Source: Paramicrobacterium sp051513965
GTDB lineage: Bacteria > Actinomycetota > Actinomycetes > Actinomycetales > Microbacteriaceae
DNA length: 64,000 nt
Direction of reading: 5' to 3'
Assembly: GCF_051513965.1 (NCBI RefSeq)
Contig: NZ_CP195847.1
Span: forward strand, 1,550,001 to 1,614,000
Below are positions 25,418-35,042 of the stretch, piece by piece (position 1 is the stretch's first letter; the number at the start of each line of letters is the position of its first letter). Position numbers and translations under genes: made by a program. Below the pieces are notes generated by a model. The model did no database searches. It saw nothing but the letters and a program-made list of their open reading frames with translations, and had not been told where the DNA came from.

Positions 25418-27958
25418 GTGCCAGGAGAGAACCTCACTCGCGAGGAAGCCCACACACGCAAGAGCCTGATCCAGACGCACAGCTACGAGGTCGCACTCGA
25501 CCTGACGACTGGCCCTGAGGCCTTCCGCAGCATCACGACCGTTCGCTTCAGTGCCGAAGCGGGCGCGTCGACGTTCATCGATGCGATCACCGACACAGTC
25601 CATCGCATCACGCTCAATGGTGAGGACGTGTCGGTCGATGCCGCGGACGGAGCCCGCATCGCACTCGATCGCCTTGCCGCGGAGAACACGCTCACTGTCG
25701 ACGCAGACATGCGCTACACCAACACCGGCGAGGGACTCCACCGCTTCGTGGACCCTGTCGACGACGAAGTGTATCTGTACAGCCAATTCGAAGTCCCTGA
25801 CTCCCGGCGAGTTTTCGCCGTCTTCGAGCAGCCTGATCTGAAGGCAACATTCCAGTTCACAGTGACGGCTCCTGAAGCTTGGACCGTCGTCTCCAACTCA
25901 CCGACGCCGGTACCGGAGAATCGCGGAGACGCCACCGCTGTGTGGACATTTGCGCCCACACCGATCATCTCGAGCTACATCACCGCAATCGTCGCCGGTC
26001 CATACCAGTCCGTCCACAGCGATGTTCTGAGTTCTGATGGGCGAACGATCCCGCTGGGGGTATACGCGAGGAAGAGCCTGTTCGATTACGTCGACGCAGA
26101 CTACATCTTCAAGAAGACACGCGAGGGGTTCGCATACTACGAAGAGCGCTTCGACTATCCCTATCCGTTCGAGAAGTACGACCAGCTCTTCGTTCCGGAG
26201 TTCAATGCCGGCGCGATGGAGAACGCCGGCGCCGTCACGATCGTGGAGACCTACGTCTTCCGCTCGAAAGTGACCGACGCCATCAAGGAGCGCCGGGTGG
26301 TCACGATCCTTCACGAGCTGGCACACATGTGGTTCGGTGACCTGGTCACGATGAAGTGGTGGAACGACCTCTGGCTCAATGAGTCATTCGCAGAGTGGGC
26401 ATCCACGATAGCGACCGCGGAAGCGACTGAATGGACCGAGGCGTGGACCACATTCCAAGCCATGGAGAAGAGCTGGGCGTACCGACAGGATCAGCTTCCT
26501 TCCACGCATCCCGTGGTCGCTCCGATCCGTGACCTCGAGGACGTCCAGGTGAACTTCGACGGCATCACCTACGCCAAGGGCGGATCAGTCCTCAAGCAGC
26601 TCGTTGCGTGGGTGGGCGAGAAGGACTTTTTCGCCGGCGTTGCGCGATACTTCTCGACTCATGAATTCGGCAACACGGAGCTCAGCGATCTGCTCCGCGA
26701 GCTCGAGCACACGAGCGGCCGCGACCTGAGCAGTTGGTCGTCCGCCTGGCTTGAGACCGCCGGCGTGAACACGTTGCGGCCTGAGCTGACGGTGGAGGGC
26801 GACGGCACGATCTCATCGTTCTCCGTGCGCCAGACCGCTCCAGAGAACTATCCGACGATCCGTCCTCATCGTCTCGCGATCGGCTTCTACAATCTGCACG
26901 ACGGACGCCTCGTGCGCGATCACCGCATCGAGCTCGATGTCGATGGAGAGCTAACGGATGCCGAGGAGCTCATCGGCCTCAGGCGGCCAGCGCTCATCCT
27001 GGTGAACGATGACGACCTCACCTATGCAAAGATTCGTCTGGACGACGATTCGCTCCGTGTGGCGATCGACCATCTCTCCGACATCGAGGACCCTCTCGCT
27101 CGCGCTCTGATCTGGGGATCGGTGTGGGATGCCACTCGCGACGCCGAGACACCGGCACGCGATTATGTCGACCTGGTGCTCGGAAACATCGGCGCTGAGA
27201 CGGAGTCCACGACAATCCGCACGACTCTCAACCAGCTGGTCCTCGCCGGATCCCACTACGTCGCCCCTGAGCGCCAGGAGAGCACCCGACACCGCATCGC
27301 CGATGCCCTCTGGGAGCTCGCACGTAACGCGGAAGCTGGCAGCGATGCGCAGTTCCAGTTCGTGAAGTTCTTCGCTGCGACGGCGGAGACGGCCGAGCAT
27401 CTCGATGTCATCGAGAGCATCCGCTCCGGCGAAGCAGCACTGCCCGGGCTCGATGTCGACACTGACCTGGGTTGGGAGCTCCTGATCGCCCTGGCCGCGG
27501 GCGGACGAGTGAGCGAGACAGAGATCGACGCAGAGCTCGCCGCGGACAATACCGCCACCGGGCAGCAGTCAGCAGCCCACGCTCGGGCCGCCCTTCCCAC
27601 ACCGGAAGCAAAGCACGCCGCGTGGTCTTCGATCATCGATGACGATTCGCTGCCGAACACCATTGTGAGTACCACGACGCTCGGGTTCGTTCGTGCTTCG
27701 GACGTCACGCTGCTCGAGCCGTATGTGGAGAAGTACTTCGACGTGCTCCTCGACATCTGGAACACGCGGACATACAAGATCGCCGAGTACGTCGCGCTCG
27801 GTCTGTATCCGTCGCCCCTCGCGAACGAGAGCCTGCGTGATGCCACACGCGCGTGGCTCGACGAGCATCCCGAACCTGCCGCGCTCCGCAGACTCGTCTC
27901 CGAGAATCTCGCCGGTATCGAAAGGGCTCTCGCTGCTCAGGCGTGTGACGCGCGCTGA
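25418..27958 (+). CDS. pepN: Aminopeptidase N (M1 family)
   Basis: An 846-residue zinc metallopeptidase that removes N-terminal residues from peptides in the cytoplasm. GAMEN exopeptidase motif near residue 265 (FNAGAMENAG), zinc motif HELAH near residue 298 with the distal Glu in WLNESFAEW, and an ERAP1-like C-terminal domain from about residue 530. GTG 25418 is chosen because AAGGAG lies 5 bases upstream and no ATG opens the frame near the N-terminus. It is divergent from the Rv2466c-family gene (75 bases) and is closed by a 19-bp perfect hairpin. Confidence 0.97.
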   Translation: MPGENLTREEAHTRKSLIQTHSYEVALDLTTGPEAFRSITTVRFSAEAGASTFIDAITDTVHRITLNGEDVSVDAADGARIALDRLAAENTLTVDADMRYTNTGEGLHRFVDPVDDEVYLYSQFEVPDSRRVFAVFEQPDLKATFQFTVTAPEAWTVVSNSPTPVPENRGDATAVWTFAPTPIISSYITAIVAGPYQSVHSDVLSSDGRTIPLGVYARKSLFDYVDADYIFKKTREGFAYYEERFDYPYPFEKYDQLFVPEFNAGAMENAGAVTIVETYVFRSKVTDAIKERRVVTILHELAHMWFGDLVTMKWWNDLWLNESFAEWASTIATAEATEWTEAWTTFQAMEKSWAYRQDQLPSTHPVVAPIRDLEDVQVNFDGITYAKGGSVLKQLVAWVGEKDFFAGVARYFSTHEFGNTELSDLLRELEHTSGRDLSSWSSAWLETAGVNTLRPELTVEGDGTISSFSVRQTAPENYPTIRPHRLAIGFYNLHDGRLVRDHRIELDVDGELTDAEELIGLRRPALILVNDDDLTYAKIRLDDDSLRVAIDHLSDIEDPLARALIWGSVWDATRDAETPARDYVDLVLGNIGAETESTTIRTTLNQLVLAGSHYVAPERQESTRHRIADALWELARNAEAGSDAQFQFVKFFAATAETAEHLDVIESIRSGEAALPGLDVDTDLGWELLIALAAGGRVSETEIDAELAADNTATGQQSAAHARAALPTPEAKHAAWSSIIDDDSLPNTIVSTTTLGFVRASDVTLLEPYVEKYFDVLLDIWNTRTYKIAEYVALGLYPSPLANESLRDATRAWLDEHPEPAALRRLVSENLAGIERALAAQACDAR

Positions 27959-27965
27959 CCGAGTG

Positions 27966-28009
27966 AGCGGTGGGCCCCGTCTGTACTGACAGACGGGGCC
28001 CACCGCTTT
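27966..28009 (+). terminator. Terminator of pepN
   Basis: AGCGGTGGGCCCCGTCTGT and its exact reverse complement flank the loop ACTG: a 19-bp perfect stem followed by only TTT. It ends 38 bases before the mscS start. Confidence 0.9.
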
Positions 28010-28034
28010 GCAGACACATTCGAGATCATCTCGG

Positions 28035-28040
28035 TACACT
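28035..28040 (+). promoter_or_regulatory. -10 element of a leaderless promoter (MscS gene)
   Basis: TACACT, 6 bases before GTG 28047, with no Shine-Dalgarno in between; it lies just after the pepN terminator. Confidence 0.55.
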
Positions 28041-28046
28041 CGCCAC

Positions 28047-29051
28047 GTGACGGACTTCTGGCACGCCCTCGGCGAATTCTTCGGCTCACCTCTCGGCAGG
28101 CTCACGCAGGCTGTGCTCATCATTCTCGCTGCGGTGGCAGTGACGTGGATCATGCACGTGATCATCCAGCGCGTCGTCATATCCATCGTGAGCGGGGTCA
28201 AGCGAGGCCACGGAGTGGACGACACTCAAGCGCTCGCTGTCTCCCCTCTCGCAGCGGTGCGAGTCGTTCAGAGAACTCGGACGCTCGGCACGGTGCTCAC
28301 CAACATCGTGAACGTGATCATCGTCGTCATCACGCTGTTGCTCATCATCCACGTGCTCGCTCCGGGCATCCTCGGCTCATTCGCCCTGCTGTCCGCAGCA
28401 GTCGGCGCCGGATTGGGTTTCGGAGCGCAGAACATCGTCAAAGACATCCTCAACGGCATATTCATGGTCATAGAGGACCAGCTCGGCGTGGGCGACGTCG
28501 TCGACGTCGGATCGGCGACCGGTGTCGTCGAGAAAGTGGGCAGCAGAATCACCCAGATTCGGGACGTCAACGGAGTTCTCTGGTTCGTCCGCAATGGCGA
28601 AGTTCTTCGAGTCGGCAACATGTCGCAGGGATGGTCTCGTCTGATCATCGATCTCGCGATCCCCCGTGACGCTGATTTTGATCTCGTCAAACAGCGTCTT
28701 CTGGACGCGGCGATCGAGCTTGCGAAAGAGCCCAAGTGGCATCCGCACTTCCTCGACGCTCCCGAGCTGTGGGGCATGGAGTCCGTGACCGATGAGGCGG
28801 TCGTGCTCCGGCTTGTCGCCAAGACACGCACCTCGTCGAAGGACGATGTCGGGCGAGAGCTCAGGGGCAGACTCGCCTTAACCCTCGACGCGCTCGAGGT
28901 AGTCACGCCGTCATTGGAGACAGTCATACTTGAAGGATGGGAAGGCGCGGGAAGCGTCGGCGGCGCACGGCCACCGAGAACGAAGCCCGTCGTCGTTGAG
29001 CCCCAGGGAAAGTCGGCGAAACCACGCCGCAGGCAGAAGGGCAGACAGTGA
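28047..29051 (+). CDS. Small-conductance mechanosensitive channel (MscS family)
   Basis: A 334-residue membrane channel. Hydrophobic helices at about residues 20-40 and 85-110, then the pore helix ALLSAAVGAGLGFGAQNIVKDILNGIFMVIEDQLGVGDVVDVG, which carries the glycine/alanine zipper of MscS. A cytoplasmic beta/alpha domain follows, and the C-terminus is long and basic (PRTKPVVV to RRRQKGRQ). It relieves turgor during hypo-osmotic shock. The start is GTG 28047 with a -10 six bases before it; the frame is open upstream into the pepN terminator, which is not coding. Its stop overlaps the hemoglobin start (GTGA). Confidence 0.92.
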   Translation: MTDFWHALGEFFGSPLGRLTQAVLIILAAVAVTWIMHVIIQRVVISIVSGVKRGHGVDDTQALAVSPLAAVRVVQRTRTLGTVLTNIVNVIIVVITLLLIIHVLAPGILGSFALLSAAVGAGLGFGAQNIVKDILNGIFMVIEDQLGVGDVVDVGSATGVVEKVGSRITQIRDVNGVLWFVRNGEVLRVGNMSQGWSRLIIDLAIPRDADFDLVKQRLLDAAIELAKEPKWHPHFLDAPELWGMESVTDEAVVLRLVAKTRTSSKDDVGRELRGRLALTLDALEVVTPSLETVILEGWEGAGSVGGARPPRTKPVVVEPQGKSAKPRRRQKGRQ

Positions 29052-29440
29052 CTGAACAGCAGGTCGCAACGTTCTACGAGCAGGTCGGAGGACACGAGAC
29101 CTTCGAGAGGCTCGTCGCTGAGTTTTATCGAGGAGTCGCTGATGATCCGGTGCTGAAGCCCATGTATCCGGAAGAGGATCTCGGTCCAGCTGCCGACCGC
29201 CTCCGGATGTTCCTCGAGCAGTACTGGGGAGGGCCGACCACGTACAGCGAGACGCGCGGTCACCCTCGGCTGCGAATGCGCCACGTTCCATACAAGGTGA
29301 ACCCGGACGCCCGCGATCGCTGGCTCAAGCACATGCGCGCGGCCATCGACTCGCTCGACCTTCCGCCGATGCTCGAAGCCACACTGTGGGACTACTTCGA
29401 ACGCTCAGCACACGCCTTGGTCAACACCTTCGAGGACTAA
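29048..29440 (+). CDS. glbO: Truncated hemoglobin, group II (trHbO)
   Basis: A 130-residue 2-on-2 globin. Features of group II: FYRGVADDPVLKPMYPEEDL after helix A/B, the CD/E region LRMFLEQYWGGPTTYSETRGHPRLRMRH with the proximal His in RMRHVPY, and Trp at G8 (RDRWLKHM). It binds haem and handles O2, NO or peroxide near the membrane. It starts with GTG inside the mscS stop codon (4-base overlap), so the two genes are translationally coupled. GlbO lies downstream of pepN in mycobacteria too. Confidence 0.96.
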   Translation: MTEQQVATFYEQVGGHETFERLVAEFYRGVADDPVLKPMYPEEDLGPAADRLRMFLEQYWGGPTTYSETRGHPRLRMRHVPYKVNPDARDRWLKHMRAAIDSLDLPPMLEATLWDYFERSAHALVNTFED

Positions 29441-29483
29441 GCTCACCGCAGAGAGTCATCGGTTGTGACAAAGGAGCCACGCC

Positions 29484-31142
29484 ATGCCAGACAGTTCTTT
29501 CGACGCAATCATCGTCGGCGCGGGGCTCGCTGGGCTCGTCGCGGCGGCCGAGCTCATCTCGGCGGGACGGCGCGTCGCAATTTTGGACCAAGAACCACGA
29601 GGTTCACTCGGCGGGCAAGCGTGGTGGTCCTTCGGAGGGCTCTTCCTTGTCGACTCCCCAGAGCAGCGCCGCATGGGGATCAAAGACTCGGTTGATCTCG
29701 CCTGGCAGGACTGGCTCGGAACAGCAGCGTTCGATCGCGATGAGGACGATTGGGCGCGACAGTGGGCCCGCGAATACGTCGAATTCGCGGCAGGCGAAAA
29801 GCGGCACTGGCTGCGAAGCCTCGGCGTCTCGTTCTTTCCGGTGGTCGGTTGGGCGGAGCGCGGTGCTGGAGTCGCGTACGGTCATGGCAACTCCGTTCCT
29901 CGCTTCCACATCACCTGGGGAACCGGTCCAGGAGTGCTCGCCCCGTTTCTCAAGATCCTGGATGGGGGCGTCTCTTCGGGGCGGCTGTCCGTTCTGAATC
30001 GCCACCGTGTCGACGGCATCCTCACCACGGACGGCAGGGTGACCGGGGTCGCAGGGACGATTCTGGAAGACGACAGCGCCCCTCGAGGCATCCCCAGCTC
30101 ACGGACAGTCACGGGCGACTTCACCTACGACGCAGACGCTGTTCTGATGAGCACGGGAGGGATCGGCGGCAACGCCAGTCTGGTACGCGGGAATTGGCCT
30201 GAGCGTCTCGGCACTCCCCCTGCCCGGATGCTGATCGGGGTTCCCGCGCACGTCGACGGGCGAGGATTGGGCATTGTGCGGTCCGCCGGAGGCCGGATCG
30301 TAAACGAGGACCGTATGTGGCACTACACCGAGGGCATCCAGAATTGGAACCCGATCTGGCCGGGCCACGGCATACGTATCCTTCCCGGCCCGTCATCGCT
30401 CTGGCTCGACCCGACGGGCTCCCGACTGCCTGCTCCGCTCTATCCGGGCTTCGACACGCTGGGTACGCTCGAGCATCTCACCCGCAATGGTTTCGATCAT
30501 TCCTGGTTCGTGCTGAACCAGTCGATCATCGAGAAGGAGTTCGCACTCTCGGGGAGCGAACAGAACCCCGACCTCACAGGCAAGGATCTCAAGCTCCTCG
30601 CTCGCCGTGTTCTTCCCGGTGCACCTGGCCCGGTCGAAGCTTTCAAACGACACGGAGCTGATTTCATCGTCGCGGACGACGTTGACACGCTCGCGCGCAA
30701 AATGCGCGACGCATCCCCTGATGGGAAATTGGACGTGGAACAGGTGCGGCGCGAAATCAGCTGGCGAGACAGTCAAGTCACGAACGAATTCAGCAAGGAT
30801 GCCCAGATCACCGCGCTGCGAGGCGCACGACGTTACCGCGGCGATCGGCTCATTCGGGTGGCGTCGCCCTGTCGACTCACCGACCCGCAGGCTGGCCCTC
30901 TCATCGCGGTCAAGCTGCACCTGCTCACTCGAAAGACGCTCGGCGGCGTTCAGACGGACCTTGATTCTCAGGTGCTCGATTATGAGGGCCGCCCTATTCT
31001 CGGGCTGTACGCCGCTGGAGAGCTCGCGGGGTTCGGCGGAGGAGGCCTCCACGGATACCGCGCGCTAGAGGGAACGTTCCTCGGCGGATGTCTCTTCTCA
31101 GGGCGGAAGGCTGGCCGAGCCATGGCCACCGCGACACGCTGA
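29484..31142 (+). CDS. FAD-binding dehydrogenase (fumarate reductase/KsdD-like flavoprotein)
   Basis: A 552-residue flavoprotein of the FAD_binding_2 family. The N-terminal dinucleotide fold is IIVGAGLAGLVAAAEL, followed by LGGQAWWSFGGLFLVDSP, a second FAD segment VLMSTGGIGGN, and the C-terminal ILGLYAAGELAGFGGGGLHG that closes over FAD. Similar proteins (for example Rv0785) are annotated only as FAD-binding dehydrogenase; substrate unknown. AAAGGAG precedes ATG 29484 by 8 bases. It follows glbO by 43 bases and may be cotranscribed. Confidence 0.92.
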   Translation: MPDSSFDAIIVGAGLAGLVAAAELISAGRRVAILDQEPRGSLGGQAWWSFGGLFLVDSPEQRRMGIKDSVDLAWQDWLGTAAFDRDEDDWARQWAREYVEFAAGEKRHWLRSLGVSFFPVVGWAERGAGVAYGHGNSVPRFHITWGTGPGVLAPFLKILDGGVSSGRLSVLNRHRVDGILTTDGRVTGVAGTILEDDSAPRGIPSSRTVTGDFTYDADAVLMSTGGIGGNASLVRGNWPERLGTPPARMLIGVPAHVDGRGLGIVRSAGGRIVNEDRMWHYTEGIQNWNPIWPGHGIRILPGPSSLWLDPTGSRLPAPLYPGFDTLGTLEHLTRNGFDHSWFVLNQSIIEKEFALSGSEQNPDLTGKDLKLLARRVLPGAPGPVEAFKRHGADFIVADDVDTLARKMRDASPDGKLDVEQVRREISWRDSQVTNEFSKDAQITALRGARRYRGDRLIRVASPCRLTDPQAGPLIAVKLHLLTRKTLGGVQTDLDSQVLDYEGRPILGLYAAGELAGFGGGGLHGYRALEGTFLGGCLFSGRKAGRAMATATR

Positions 31143-31144
31143 TC

Positions 31145-31789
31145 TCAGGACTGACGGAAGAGCACGTGTCCTCGACGCAGGCTGAGCCTCTTCCACGCGC
31201 CGGATTCCAACAGACGCACACGCTCGGACTCGACCGCGAAACCAAGGCTATCGGCCGCGAACGCTGCACCAGCAGGCACCCCTGGAGCATCTTCCATCTC
31301 CGCGCCCCACACAGCGGTTCGTATCTGGTGCACGACAGGATCTCCTGCATCAGTCGGAAGAGCCTCAGATATGCGCTCTGCGCCGTCGCGCGCTGCGGAC
31401 TTCAGTACGGCACTGTCGATTGTCGCGATCTCGCTCCAGCCCCCGCGCGGTGGGGCGACGCCAGTCCACGCGGCACGCACATCACTCGGGGGCATCGTCA
31501 CGCGCTGCCCTCCATCATTCTGAAGGCGCACCAGACGCTCGTTCATCGAGGCCGGAATCACCGTACGATCGAAGTGAATTCCCTCGACTTCCGCGAATGT
31601 GCGCAATCCGAGCACCGTCGGGCTGCGATCGAGGAGTCCGCGTGCGTACACGACCGGCGCATACACCGCGAGCACTCCCCCGGCGGCGACGAGTCGAATG
31701 GACTCCGAATCAACCCGGCTTGCCCTGCTGATGTAGACAGCGAGATCGGAGATCGCCTCGCGGTCGCTCAATGTGAACGTCTCATTCAT
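31145..31789 (-). CDS. Conserved actinobacterial hypothetical protein (214 aa)
   Basis: A 214-residue soluble protein without signal peptide or membrane helix. It starts MNETFTLSDREAISDLAVYISRA and contains AAGGVLAVYAPVVYARGLLD and GVAPPRGGW. I do not recognise a named domain. By position (between the glbO neighbourhood and ettA) and size it may correspond to the mycobacterial Rv2474c-type protein, but that is inference from gene order. Its stop lies 3 bases from the convergent FAD-dehydrogenase stop. TAGTTT lies 8 bases before the ATG at 31789. Confidence 0.75.
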   Translation of the reverse strand: MNETFTLSDREAISDLAVYISRASRVDSESIRLVAAGGVLAVYAPVVYARGLLDRSPTVLGLRTFAEVEGIHFDRTVIPASMNERLVRLQNDGGQRVTMPPSDVRAAWTGVAPPRGGWSEIATIDSAVLKSAARDGAERISEALPTDAGDPVVHQIRTAVWGAEMEDAPGVPAGAAFAADSLGFAVESERVRLLESGAWKRLSLRRGHVLFRQS

Positions 31790-31845
31790 GTGCTTCTAAA
31801 CTAGCTCACGCCGGGAGTTGCCTGGACTTTGATGAAGGAGACCGG

Positions 31846-32718
31846 ATGCCTGACGCTGTCGAATCGCTTCTCGCCGCCCTCGATCTGACCGACACCGGGG
31901 CCCGCACCAGCGAGGACATCTTCACGGGGCCATCACAGTGGATGCCTCAAGGCCGGGTGTTCGGAGGCCAAGTGCTGGCGCAGTCCGTCATCGCGGCGAC
32001 CCGCACCGTTCCGGACGACAGGTTCATCCACTCGATGCACGGATATTTCCTACGTCCCGGGGACGTCGAACTTCCAATCACCTTCGCCGTCGACCGAATT
32101 CACGATGGCCGATCTTTCATGACACGGCGAACGCAGGCGTACCAGCGCGGCCTGCCAATCCTGTCGATGATCGCCTCGTTTCAGAACGACGACGAGGGCC
32201 TCGACCACCAAGCCACCATGCCCGATGCACCGGAACCTGAGTCGCTGCCGAGCGATACGATCGCCGTGGCAGAGATCGCTGATCCTCGCGCTCGGGCGTG
32301 GGCCGATGATCGTCCCTTCGAGATCCGACACGTCACCGAGCCCATCTACCTCGGCCCTGCGTCAGAGAAGACGGCCGATCAGATGCTCTGGCTCAAGGCG
32401 AAGCGCGACCTCCCGGACGACCGACGGCTTCACCAGGCGGCACTCGCCTACGCGAGCGATTACACACTCCTTGAGCCGATTCTGCGTCGACACGGCGCCA
32501 GCTGGACCACCCGAGGAATCAAAGTCGCAAGTCTTGATCACGCCATGTGGTGGCATCGTCCGACGCGCGCCGACGAATGGCTGCTGTACGTGCAGGAATC
32601 GTCGAGCGCGCAAGGTGGACGTGGTCTCACGACAGGTCGCTTCTTCTCCCGAGACGGGCGTCTCGTCGCTTCCGTCGCTCAGGAGGGCATGGTGCGACTT
32701 CCGCAGGAACAGGTGTGA
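31846..32718 (+). CDS. tesB: Acyl-CoA thioesterase II (TesB type)
   Basis: A 290-residue tandem hot-dog-fold thioesterase that hydrolyses acyl-CoA to free fatty acid and CoA. Typical motifs: FTGPSQWMPQGRVFGGQVLAQSVIAA, HSMHGYFLRPGD, DGRSFMTRRTQAYQRG, and in the second half ALAYASDYTLLEPIL with the catalytic Asp and SLDHAMWWHRP, ending in GRGLTTGRFFSRDGRLVASVAQEG. GAAGGAG precedes ATG 31846. It is convergent with a second, single-domain thioesterase gene. Confidence 0.95.
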   Translation: MPDAVESLLAALDLTDTGARTSEDIFTGPSQWMPQGRVFGGQVLAQSVIAATRTVPDDRFIHSMHGYFLRPGDVELPITFAVDRIHDGRSFMTRRTQAYQRGLPILSMIASFQNDDEGLDHQATMPDAPEPESLPSDTIAVAEIADPRARAWADDRPFEIRHVTEPIYLGPASEKTADQMLWLKAKRDLPDDRRLHQAALAYASDYTLLEPILRRHGASWTTRGIKVASLDHAMWWHRPTRADEWLLYVQESSSAQGGRGLTTGRFFSRDGRLVASVAQEGMVRLPQEQV

Positions 32719-32721
32719 GGA

Positions 32722-33195
32722 TCAGCGTCGACCGGTGAAATGAACGGGTGTCTCGCGGTACGGCTCCCAGGCGGTACGCTCCTCCGAGGAGATTCGACGT
32801 GGAGAGCCAGAATCCGCGTCCACCAAGACCACCGTTGTCGCCCCGACCGCCGCTGCAGCGCGCTCGGTTTGCTGCGCCCGCACTTCATAGCAGATGTCGA
32901 TGCTGGCACCGCCGATGCGCCCGATCCAGAGCTGAACGTCAAGGGGTGTCCTTTGGTAGGAGATGGGCGCTCTGTATTCCACCTCGTGTCTGGCGACGAG
33001 CGTCATCGTCGTCGCACCGGGCGCGGCGTCGATCAGAGCAAGCCCCTGATCTACGCCGTCAGACCCGCTGTCATCAGTGCGCCACAGCGCACGTACTCGA
33101 GCCTCTTCGAGAACGCGAAGCAACTCGACGTTGTTCACGTGGTTATAGGCGTCCTGATCTCCCCAGCGCAGGTGCACGGGAACATGGACTCGCAT
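32722..33195 (-). CDS. 4-hydroxybenzoyl-CoA-type thioesterase
   Basis: A 157-residue single hot-dog-fold protein. The 4HBT motif RWGDQDAYNHVNNVELLRVLEEARV near residue 10 contains the active-site Asp and the helix that binds the acyl thioester; REEVEYRAPISY-like sequence (RHEVEYRAPISYQRTPL) follows. The substrate is unknown. Its ATG overlaps the ettA stop (TGATG), so it is translated with ettA. The same pairing of EttA with a small thioesterase occurs in mycobacteria. Confidence 0.93.
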   Translation of the reverse strand: MRVHVPVHLRWGDQDAYNHVNNVELLRVLEEARVRALWRTDDSGSDGVDQGLALIDAAPGATTMTLVARHEVEYRAPISYQRTPLDVQLWIGRIGGASIDICYEVRAQQTERAAAAVGATTVVLVDADSGSPRRISSEERTAWEPYRETPVHFTGRR

Positions 33196-34877
33196 CAGTC
33201 GCGCGTGAGCTTCCGATAGGTCGAACGGTGCGGCTTCGCCGCGTCAGGCCCGAGTCTCTCGACCTTGTTCTGTTCATACGCTTCGAAGTTCCCCTCGAAC
33301 CAGTACCAGTTCGCTGGGTTATCCTCGGTTCCCTCGTAGGCGAGGATGTGCGTCGCGATCCGGTCGAGGAACCAGCGATCGTGAGTAACCACGACCGCAC
33401 ATCCCGGGAACTCGAGGAGTGCGTTCTCGAGACTCGACAGCGTCTCCACGTCCAAGTCGTTGGTGGGCTCGTCCAGCAGGAGCAGGTTTCCCCCCTGCTT
33501 CAGCGTCAAGGCTAGATTGAGACGGTTCCGCTCACCGCCGGACAGAACTCCAGCGCGCTTCTGCTGGTCAGGCCCCTTGAACCCGAATGTCGAAACGTAT
33601 GCGCGCGACGGAATCTCCGTGTTTCCGACCTGGATGTAGTCGAGACCATCAGAGACGACCTCCCAGAGAGTCTTATTGGGGTCGATGCCGCCTCGAGACT
33701 GGTCGACGTAGGAGATCTTCACGCTGTCGCCGACCTTCAGCTCGCCACCATCGAGCGGTTCGAGACCGACGATGGTCTTAAACAGCGTCGTCTTTCCGAC
33801 GCCGTTCGGCCCGATCACGCCGACGATACCGTTGCGAGGCAGCGAGAAGGAGAGCCCGTCGATAAGGGTGCGGTCGCCGAAGCCCTTCTTGAGATCGCGG
33901 GCTTCGATGACGGTCTGGCCGAGGCGAGGTCCAGCTGGAATCTGGATCTCCTCGAAATCGAGCTTTCTCGTCTTCTCGGCTTCTGCCGCCATCTCCTCGT
34001 ATCGTGCGAGACGAGCTTTCGACTTCGCTTGACGTCCCTTCGAGTTCGAGCGCACCCATTCGAGCTCCTCGGAGAGGCGCTTCGCGAGCTTCGCGTCCTT
34101 CTTACCCTGCACCTCGAGACGCTCACGCTTCTTCTCGAGGTAAGTCGAGTAGTTGCCTTCGTATGGATAGAGGTGGCCGCGGTCGACCTCAGCGATCCAT
34201 TCAGCGACGTGATCGAGGAAGTAGCGGTCGTGTGTGACGGCGAGGACAGCACCCGGATACTTCGCGAGATGCTGCTCCAGCCAGAGCACGCTCTCAGCAT
34301 CAAGGTGGTTCGTCGGCTCGTCGAGAAGCAGAAGGTCAGGCTTCTGAAGGAGGAGCTTGCACAAAGCAACGCGCCTCTTCTCACCACCCGAGAGCACCTT
34401 AACCATGGCGTCGGAGGGAGGACAGCGCAGCGCGTCCATGGCCTGCTCCAGCTGAGAGTCCAGGTCCCAGGCATCAGCGGCGTCGATCTCCTCCTGCAGA
34501 GAGCCCATCTCGGCGAGCAGCGCATCGAAGTCGGCGTCTGGCTCAGCCATCGCGGCGGAGATCTCGTTGAAGCGATCGACCTTCTTCTTGATATCGCCGA
34601 GCCCGTCCTGCACGTTCTCCAGGACCGTGCGATTCTCGTCGAGCTCCGGTTCCTGCATCAGGATGCCGACCGAGTATCCGGGAGTCAGCTTGGCTTCCCC
34701 ATTGCTCGGCGTGTCCAGCCCGGCCATGATCTTCAGGATCGTCGACTTTCCGGCGCCGTTCGGACCGACCACACCGATCTTGGCTCCCGGCAGGAATGCC
34801 ATCGTTACGTCGTCGAGAATAACCTTGTCCCCGACCGCCTTGCGGGCTCGGACCATCGAGTAAATGTATTCGGCCAC
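33195..34877 (-). CDS. ettA: EttA, energy-dependent translational throttle ABC-F ATPase
   Basis: A 560-residue cytoplasmic ABC-F protein. Two nucleotide-binding domains: Walker A GPNGAGKS near residue 39 and GPNGVGKT near residue 350, signatures LSGGEKRR and LSGGERNR, and Walker B LLLLDEPTNHLD and LLLLDEPTNDLD. The arm and the charged linker KKRERLEVQGKKDAKLAKRLSEELEWVRSN are typical of EttA. It binds the ribosomal E site and gates elongation by ADP/ATP. The start is GTG 34877 with AGGGA upstream. Cotranscribed with the downstream thioesterase. Confidence 0.97.
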   Translation of the reverse strand: MAEYIYSMVRARKAVGDKVILDDVTMAFLPGAKIGVVGPNGAGKSTILKIMAGLDTPSNGEAKLTPGYSVGILMQEPELDENRTVLENVQDGLGDIKKKVDRFNEISAAMAEPDADFDALLAEMGSLQEEIDAADAWDLDSQLEQAMDALRCPPSDAMVKVLSGGEKRRVALCKLLLQKPDLLLLDEPTNHLDAESVLWLEQHLAKYPGAVLAVTHDRYFLDHVAEWIAEVDRGHLYPYEGNYSTYLEKKRERLEVQGKKDAKLAKRLSEELEWVRSNSKGRQAKSKARLARYEEMAAEAEKTRKLDFEEIQIPAGPRLGQTVIEARDLKKGFGDRTLIDGLSFSLPRNGIVGVIGPNGVGKTTLFKTIVGLEPLDGGELKVGDSVKISYVDQSRGGIDPNKTLWEVVSDGLDYIQVGNTEIPSRAYVSTFGFKGPDQQKRAGVLSGGERNRLNLALTLKQGGNLLLLDEPTNDLDVETLSSLENALLEFPGCAVVVTHDRWFLDRIATHILAYEGTEDNPANWYWFEGNFEAYEQNKVERLGPDAAKPHRSTYRKLTRD

Positions 34878-35042
34878 TCTTTTCCCTACGTTGCTCGTGA
34901 TTCCAGCTGTCCAGACTGACCGGCCGGATGATCTTCTGCAGATGCGACGCGCCGCTCGTACCAGCGGCTACTGCGTGACATCGCCATCATCGAGGATAAC
35001 GGGTTCGCTCGGCGAGTGCCGACCTCGGGGTGCGATGCGCCG

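Noticed and set aside
34878..35042. Hidden RNA gene or small ORF between ettA and the lipoprotein gene
   Set aside because: No tRNA arms, strong hairpin or credible start with ribosome binding site; it looks like the ettA leader and promoter.
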